The notes under the pieces are model-generated. The model saw only the letters and a list, made by a program, of their open reading frames with translations. It was not told the origin of the DNA and made no database searches. Of a stretch of 64,000 nt of DNA, positions 57,178 to 64,000 are shown piece after piece; within the stretch, counting starts at the first letter, position 1, and each line of letters opens with the position of its first letter. The translations under genes were made by a program, and so were the position numbers. Source of the stretch: Combretum micranthum (taxonomy: Eukaryota > Streptophyta > Magnoliopsida > Myrtales > Combretaceae); NCBI GenBank assembly GCA_024138025.1, contig JAMXBD010000694.1, positions 310,001 through 374,000 on the forward strand, written 5' to 3'.

Positions 57178-57850
57178 CTACCATTTTCTCTTCTCTACTT
57201 TCTTTCCCTTGCTTTTCACGCTCCTTTTTCTTTCTTTTCTTCTTCTCTTTTTCTCTCTTAATTCCACCACCAAATCTTAATTTTAAGAAGACAATAAGAG
57301 AGATTGAAGTTAGGAATGAAGTTAAGAAGTAGGAGACAAGCTAGAGGAAACTACAATAACCTTGAAGTAGTAGTAGTAATAAAGAAAAGAGAGTTGAAAT
57401 TCATCAAACATGTAAGTATGATGTTGTTTCTTGTTTTTATTTATTGTGATTGCTGTTATATGATGATTTAATGTAGCAAAGCTTAAGAAGAAACTTGTAG
57501 AATTTTGACATATGAGTATGCTAAAACCTAAGCTTGTTTAGGTATGAATGGATCAAAGGAGTTGATGAAATGAGAAGTCAAAATGTGTATAGAAGTGTTT
57601 TAAATTGTGTTACTGAGTTGATAAGGCATTGGGAATGGTGTTTGATGGATAAAACATGTAGAAAAGTAACTTAAAGAAGAAGAAGAAAAATAAGGGATGC
57701 ATTTCTGGGTTGACATGCCCCTCGCGCAGGGGTAGTGGCAGGGAGCGTGGTAGCTACTGTGTTCGCAGCTGGTTCACCAAGGGGGCGTGATGGTCTCTGC
57801 CTCCTTACAGATTTTACACGCTCCTTGATATGAGGCGGGGGGAGGGAGGA
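57175..57850. other. unclassified sequence, possibly an older element split by copy F
   Basis: Balanced GC content near 57710-57850 (cccctcgcgcaggggtag) differs from the surroundings and appears to continue after copy F (62151 on: gaggaagggcgtggtgatca). It could be an older retroelement leader. No domains were recognised. Confidence 0.35.
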
Positions 57851-58240
57851 TGTCACGCCCCGAGGGATACTCTAAACGTGGCAGTCCGCCGTACACAACT
57901 AAAGCCTAGGAATGACTACCTTAGTCATGTAAAGGCTTCCATATTATGTACAAGGCGTACATCACAACCAAGGGGACGCATCGAAGTAGCGTAATTTACA
58001 TTGATAATAAATAGGTAGCAAGGCAAAGAGAATACTTAATATAAAACATAAGCATATCACATTTCAATTCTTAAGGGCATATTCTTCTATTATCTTTAAA
58101 TAAATATACGTCCCTAATCATATAGGTTAGCACATATAAAGAACCTTATAAAATTTCTTCATCGTATGATTCCATATCCTTAATCATCCGTCCATGACTT
58201 CCTTAATGTCATGATCCTCAAATTTAATCCACGAATACAC

Positions 58241-58939
58241 CTGTTTCAACAAAATCTATAGGGGTATAAGCTACAACTAGCTTAGTGAGATATTCCTTTT
58301 CATTCGTACCACATTTTCAAACAAGTTTATTTATTTAATCAAAGATATGCTATGCATACAATGCAACAATCACATGATTACGCGAATATATCGTCATCCG
58401 GAAACCATATATAGAACGGATTTACCCCTCCGTATCAAAGGTTAGGGAATCGGGTTGAAGATCCTCGACCTTCTACTGCTAGTCCCCAGGTCCTCACCCA
58501 CAGCGTTCGGTTAGCTCGGCTCCGAACCTAGAGTCGCTTTCCCCGAGCGATTTGGATTCTCCAGGAAGGAACATGGCCCGTGGCACCGCACGATCACAGC
58601 CAATCCAACTCTACGCGTAGGAGTAGCAGCCTTCCGAAATAGATGTGACTCGATGGATGCTATGCGTGAACGTTATTTTTAGGTCAAACCTTATTAAGGT
58701 TTATTAGGGGCGATCAATCAATTTAGCAACAATAAACAATCATACAAGTAAGTAAACAAAATTATTAAACAAGCAGATCGAAGTTGCGATATTCTTAGTT
58801 CTCAATTTACCAAAAATAAATCATATATTTATGCATAAACCCGAAATCCCCAAATATTTCGTTTTTATCTTTTCTTAGTATACTAATGCTACTACATTAC
58901 AAGCACAAGCAAGGTAACGAAATTAAAGAAATAACTCAC
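58241..58939 (-). other. putative LTR-leader intron, copy F
   Basis: The minus-strand donor GAGA|GTGAGTTATT starts at 58939; the acceptor TTGTTGAAACAG ends at 58241 (699 bp), with CTCACTAAGC about 55 bases earlier. Same layout as B, C and E. Confidence 0.4.
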
Positions 58940-59098
58940 TCTCCATTTCGCTATCTTCTTAGTCGTAGAAATCCTTGGGTAGGGTATTCAGTATCCTTCA
59001 TCACCTAGACAAAAGAAATACCCTGGATAAGTCTTTCATGAATTCCTATTCTCGGAGATTCTAAACTTTACTTAAAATCGCGGTAAATCGTATAAGAA

Positions 59099-59149
59099 GA
59101 AATTCCAACTTAAAATGGCCATAACTTGCTCATTTTAACTTGGAATTTC
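59099..59149 (-). other. conserved LTR hairpin, copy F
   Basis: GAAATTCCAACTTAAAAT and ATTTTAACTTGGAATTTC pair at 17 of 18 positions; the loop GGCCATAACTTGCTC is nearly the same as in copy C. Confidence 0.6.
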
Positions 59150-60284
59150 GCATATGATATACCGTTTTCTACCTATTCGAAAAGTTCTATCCATTTCTAA
59201 ACTTATCTTGGTCATGAAAGTCATTTGGGTTCTGAAAACGTCAGGTACAGATTTAAACGAATTTTCTAAACTTTTGCAAAAATCCATTTTCTAACTCAAC
59301 TTCATTTTAAAGAAAATCCTTTTGTAACAATATAAATATATTTGATAAACACTTTTTGAATATATAGGATGCTCACTTTATTGCAAAAATCCTAATGTAT
59401 TGTCTCAACAATTTATTTCATAAAGCAATTCATTTAAACTTTAACTTTGAAATTTTCTTTTCAAGTATTTAAAGCAACTTTGTATTTTTTACTAGGTTTT
59501 ATAAATGGATATTCCTATTTTATTTTCTTCATTTTCCTTTTCCAAAACAAGTAAATTTCCTTTAACCTTAGTTTTTCATAAATTTCGCTTCTAGTGATAA
59601 AAGATCTATTTTTATCAAAAAGTATATTAGGTTGTTCAAAACCTTTTTATAATTTTGTATTTAGGATGGTTTTAGAAAATGAATTTTGTCTTCTTATATT
59701 CATTTCTAAAATATAAGCTTTTGCTTTCCAAAACTTGTTCTTTCATTTCTTTTGAAAAGAATCATTTTTATAAAATCCATTATTATAAATCTTACCTCAT
59801 TTATATTCCTTTGAAAATTAGTTCCTTCTTTTAGAAATTTGAAAATCATTATTTTTCCTAAGTGGGTTCATAACTTGATGAGTTGATTTTTGTCTTAACT
59901 TTGAAAACTAGTTTGTTCCTTAGTTTAGAAAAGAATTTAAGTCTTAAACTTTCGATATTAACGATTTATTTTTCTAAAAACTTAGATTACCATAAAATAC
60001 AAGGAAAATATTTATTTATGTTTTCTTGGTAAAACTATCTTTGTTATTTAAGAAAACTTGAGAAAACTTGTATTATTCTATTTCTAGGTTGTTGATAATA
60101 ACTTCATGTTTTTGTGGTAAATCATATAATTGGAAACTTAGCTTTGAGTTCATTTAGTAAAACAAGATTCTATTTTTAGACTAGTTGAGACATTAACATT
60201 ATGCAAATGCAAGTATCATGAGCATATAAAATAATAAGAACATAAGAAAATACTAAAAATAATTAATGAGCAAGAAAATAAAAT

Positions 60285-60370
60285 ATCAAGCATTGGGAAC
60301 CTTAGCTTCATCAAGGAATCCCGATCAAGTATTGGAGCCTTAGCTTTATCAAGGCATCCCGGGACTAAGA
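60285..60370 (-). repeat. ~43-bp partial tandem duplication in copy F leader block
   Basis: caagcattgggaaccttagc...tcaaggaatcccg is followed at once by caagtattggagccttagct...tcaaggcatcccggg. Confidence 0.75.
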
Positions 60371-60946
60371 ATGGACTAGTCCCGAAAGATTAAAGAAAAT
60401 AAATAAAAGATTGTTTTGACTTGATATGGACAAGTCTAAGACTAGAAAGACTAGTCTTAATATCAACATAAAATAAATAAATTGCATAACTAAATAAATA
60501 ACAAATGAGCTTATATGCTCTAAATAAATATATATACATAATATACATAATACTATATAATAAGCAAATAATCACAATAATAATAACAACATAATAAAAT
60601 AGGAAGCTTATGTACAAGAACAAAACATGAACATGTTGTTGCTTTTACTACTCATATGAGTTTCAAAACAACACCATAGTCATGTTAAGTTACATGACAT
60701 GGATGAATAATAGATGGAAGAAATATTTACCTAAGGTATGTAAGAGGTATGAAGATGGTGAAGAAATGGGTATTATGTGAGTAGTGATATGTGGTTGATA
60801 GTTTATGTATGAGAGATGATTTTTGTGAGGAATTGGTTTGAGAGAGTTTTGGTAGAGAGAATTCTTGAAGAGAGAATTTGTGGAGAGATTTTGAGAGAGT
60901 TTTGGTAGTGAAATGAATTGTGTGAAAGAATGAAAGAGGAAGGGGG

Positions 60947-60954
60947 TATTTATA
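60947..60954 (-). promoter_or_regulatory. TATA box of LTR copy F
   Basis: The minus strand reads TATAAATACCCCC. It is the counterpart of those in B, C and E but lies about 1.2 kb from the LTR start because U3 is longer here. Confidence 0.7.
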
Positions 60955-62155
60955 GAATTTTTGGAGTGAATTTTTGATGTAATAAAAAAATTGAAAAGAA
61001 AAATAATTAGATGAGGGGAAAATAGGCGCCGGTTTTGCTTGCATTAGGAGGGGAAATTTGATTTATTTTATTTGTTTGTGTAATAAAGAAGTAATGTGTA
61101 AAGTTTGATGTGATTAAAGTTGTATTGGAAATGAAAAAAGTAAGAAAATAGATATGTAGGTGTAAGAAATAGGTGTAAGAAAAAGTAGAGATAGGTGAAT
61201 AGTAATGAATAGTAGAAAAGTACTATGAATAGTAGACTAGACAATTAAAGTACCGGTAGTAATAAAAATACGCGTAATAATGCGATATCTGTAATTTTTA
61301 GCTACCGAAAAATTCTAAAACTGATATTTTTGGAATCCTTGTATTTTTACGAGTCTATTGGTATAAACGGAATATTTTTAATATTCCGAGCTCCGGGACA
61401 CGCTTTTCGAGAACCGATCCCGTTTGGGTCCGAAGGTCACTCGAAATTCGCGAATCTGATATTTTTATGTTACCCTACGTTATTACGAACTATTCTAGGC
61501 CATTAACTTAATTTCGTTTTCTAGGGTTTGAAAACGCGGGATTGCCGGATCTTAAACACTAGGGTTCGTTATAGGCTTGTTGACTTTTAGGGTTCCGTTT
61601 TGATTTCCGATTTTACTGAGTTATTCGTAAGATCGTATAATTTTCGAGTCTTGATCGTTTTAGAATTTTAGCTCGAAATTTATATTTTATTTTATTTGTG
61701 ATTATTTAATAGTTTTTAGTTCTCGGAATCGTTTAACCGAGTCTAGGGTTATGAGTTGACTCAGTTTGACTTTTGGTGAGAATTTGAAATTTGTGATTTC
61801 TGAAATTTATCGAAGGTTTTAAGATTTTGCTGTTGATCGTTATTTGGATATATTGTCTTGATTTGCGTGTTAGAAACGGTTAGGTATTTAATTGATGTAC
61901 GACGTGATTAAACCGGTAGTTAGACTTTATATTTCGTTTCAAGGGTTCCTGTTTTCTCAAGATTGAGAAAACTCGTTTTTGTTCTCATTTGGAATTAAGT
62001 TTTAACTTGGTTCGAGTTTTAGGGTTTCGTTTCCGGTATTTGACTCGGTCTAGAATTGAGTTTTAATCTCAAGTTGATTTTTTCGGGTTTTTGATATTTA
62101 TACTTCTAGAATTATTTTTAAGGATTATGAAAATTTTTTGGGGGTTTACAGAGGA

Positions 62156-64000
62156 AGGGCGTGGTGATCACCACTACCTTTGGCATAGCCAGTATGGATC
62201 TAAATATCATTTGTTTTTCTTTTCTTTGTAGATTTTCTGGTGACATATATTGCGAGATGTTTTCCCATACTTTCCGCATTCAGTTCCAGCTATTTCTGCG
62301 CGTTTTGATCGACCTGAACAACATATACGGATCCCCAAAGAGTTTCACCTACTCTAACTCATCCTTCTTCTACTTCTTGACCTGAACCTTGAGTAGCTAC
62401 CAATCTTTATAGTCGAAGTCCCACACCTATAAACTATCCCAAACTAATTACCTATATTCGCCCTCAACATAGGATTGGAGTTAATGATGTCAATGAGAAT
62501 TTTATCATAATTTCATCGTCTGAACTCGGATTAAAGTGATTTCAAATGCTATGAAAGCTTAGGACGAATCCTGTAATTGCTATGTTGTAAGTTTTAGGAA
62601 TTTTTAGAAATAAAAAAGCTTAAGATATAATTGTTTCATTAGTTATGTATGTGTCGTTAAGCATGATAATTTATGATTCCTTCAAGACTATTAGAGTAAG
62701 GAGTTAATATAATAAGTTTAGACTTCTTATATACAAAATGAACTTAGTTAACAAATCTAAGTCTCACTTGGCTTAATCTAATTTAGTAACTGAATGAGAC
62801 CTAATATAGTTTATGCATATCAAATGAATTAGTTAATGGACTTGAGTTAACATGATTCTTAGAAATGAAATGAAATAGTAATAGAACTAAAGTTAGTTGA
62901 CCTAATGAACTTCACTAAGATAAATGGGTTAGATAATTAATTTAGGCCAACAATAAATCCTTTGAGTAAATGATTTATATGTGATTGTAATATATAAGAC
63001 CTTAAGTGATAAGGAGGTTATGTTGTTTCAAGTATAAAATTGTTATGAAACGAGTGTTTTGTATATGAATGTTTTGATGGTCTTTTTGTAACAAAAGACT
63101 ATAAACAAAGAGAAAAGAAATACTTTGACAGACAATAGAGAACTGTCCGTATCTTGGTGGGGTGAACTTCGCAACCATTGCAAGGTTTCTACTCAGTGTC
63201 TAATCAAGTAGGATCTTAAAATGAATCTAAGTTCTTGAATAGATATTTTCTTATGTATTATGTTCTCTTTTATAGCCTTTAGCCAACTTTCTTTTCCCGT
63301 TTGGATTTCATATGAAGGATGATGATGAATTGGTGCTGATGATAATGTGGTTGATGATTGGATGATTGATGGGGATGGTGCTTTGATCTTATAAGAGAAT
63401 AGCTGAGACTTAGCTTGGATGCCAGATAGGTAACAACAATCTCTTCTCTTTCCTTGTGCTTGTAATTTAGTTGCATTAGAAATAATATAAATCCAATTGA
63501 TTATGCATGGGGTTTGGGAATCCATTTGTTGCTTGATGATTGCATTTGATTGATAACTCATTAAACCATAAGTGAAAGAATTGTGTGGTATAATTTTATA
63601 ATATTAATTGTCTGAAAAAGATATAGATATTAACAAATAAGACATAATTCTTATTTGACTTTTAAATGAATCGGTCATGCATTGTATCACATCACATTTG
63701 CATTGTATCACATCACATTTGCATTGGTAGGGATTCACGTCATGTATTAATATTCTGATTCTATAGTATTGCTTGATTGGGACCAGTGGGTCTGCATAGA
63801 GGCTACTAGTAGGGTTGTCGGCTTCACAGGAACTAAGAAGGCATTGAAGGACGTCACCCGTGTTGGAATTGGCTTTAGGGATTAATACTTAGAGAGGTTC
63901 TGTGGTTCTAAGAGAAGTGGAAGGTTGGTTGATAGAGTAAATGTTTTGATCTATGCACAAAATGAATTTAAAAAGGAAGTCTTCACTCTTTAGTCTTGTC
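62156..64000. other. no gene recognised
   Basis: The first few hundred bases may continue the sequence interrupted by copy F. The rest is AT-rich with short frames (for example 63193-63561 on the minus strand) that show no domain. It contains a small 21-bp duplication. Confidence 0.45.
63680..63721 (+). repeat. 21-bp tandem duplication
   Basis: cattgtatcacatcacattt plus g occurs twice without a difference. Confidence 0.9.

Larger units (their letters stand above)
57851..62150 (-). mobile_element. solo LTR copy F, 4300 bp
   Basis: The minus strand starts TGTAAACCCCCAAAAAAT at 62150 and ends TCGGGGCGTGACA at 57851. gagga flanks both ends (57846-57850, 62151-62155), a perfect target duplication. 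It is 0.8-1.0 kb longer than B, C and E, of which about 500 bp is extra U3 sequence (61620-62130) not seen in the others. All conserved parts are present and well preserved. The leader block is partly doubled (60285-60370). Confidence 0.92.

Noticed and set aside
29498..62150. TGTCACGCC and GGTTTACA ends taken as terminal inverted repeats of a DNA transposon
   Set aside because: The ends are TG...CA with 5-bp target duplications, a TATA box inside, and a tRNA primer site next to copy A, all of which point to LTRs.
63193..63561. 122-codon minus-strand frame rich in Ser, Gln and His
   Set aside because: No domain, no splice or promoter context, and composition like the surrounding AT-rich DNA; kept only as unannotated sequence.
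1..64000. CRISPR array, bacterial operon or viral system
   Set aside because: No short regular repeats with unique spacers, no Shine-Dalgarno-type gene clusters; introns and plant retroelements show this is eukaryotic nuclear DNA.
1..64000. tRNA and rRNA genes
   Set aside because: I saw no tRNA A/B box pair with a cloverleaf and no rRNA-like GC-rich conserved block; the only tRNA-related sequence is the primer site at 984-996.

Overview
The window looks like AT-rich nuclear DNA of a flowering plant, probably a dicot. The only host gene I can recognise is a plant-type TAF9, a histone-fold subunit of TFIID and SAGA, on the + strand. Nearly everything else is transposable-element sequence, most of it broken. 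I found no rRNA, tRNA, CRISPR array or bacterial-type operon.

Layout. 1-15.6 kb is a mosaic of one large LTR family whose LTR reads TGTAAACC...GTGACA. It holds a minus-strand Ty3/gypsy pol remnant (2.8-5.4 kb), a plus-strand gag remnant (9.0-9.6 kb) and a younger solo LTR (copy B) nested in an older, opposite-facing LTR. 18.0-24.8 kb is a decayed plus-strand Ty3/gypsy element split between gag and protease by a 2652-bp solo LTR of another family (TGTCGACACC..., Ogre/Tat-like), which has a perfect 5-bp target duplication. 26.0-34.6 kb carries small inverted-repeat DNA elements and solo LTR copy C. 34.7-47.7 kb is the TAF9 locus: a 5' UTR exon, a roughly 10.8-kb 5' UTR intron holding a 6-kb sense-oriented LINE (L1 type), and two coding exons. 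47.8-64 kb is low-information DNA with solo LTR copies E and F.

The LTR family is the most coherent system here. Copies B, C, E and F are separate solo LTRs of 3.3-4.3 kb, each with a perfect 5-bp target duplication (gcttg, atgtt, gaaag, gagga). All four have a TATA box of the form TATAAATA(CCCC) in the promoter half. Far downstream they share a 51-nt hairpin (degenerate in B), and then a donor GTGAG and an acceptor CAG preceded by a branch-point-like CTCACTAAGC. Together these suggest a 0.6-0.7 kb intron inside the LTR-encoded leader. Copy A has lost this middle part.

In TAF9, the intron between the coding exons is duplicated at both ends: the donor side twice (124-bp period) and the acceptor side three times (170-bp period). 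This leaves decoy splice sites that would give early stops just after the histone fold. All elements read here carry stops, frameshifts or lost catalytic residues, so none looks autonomous.
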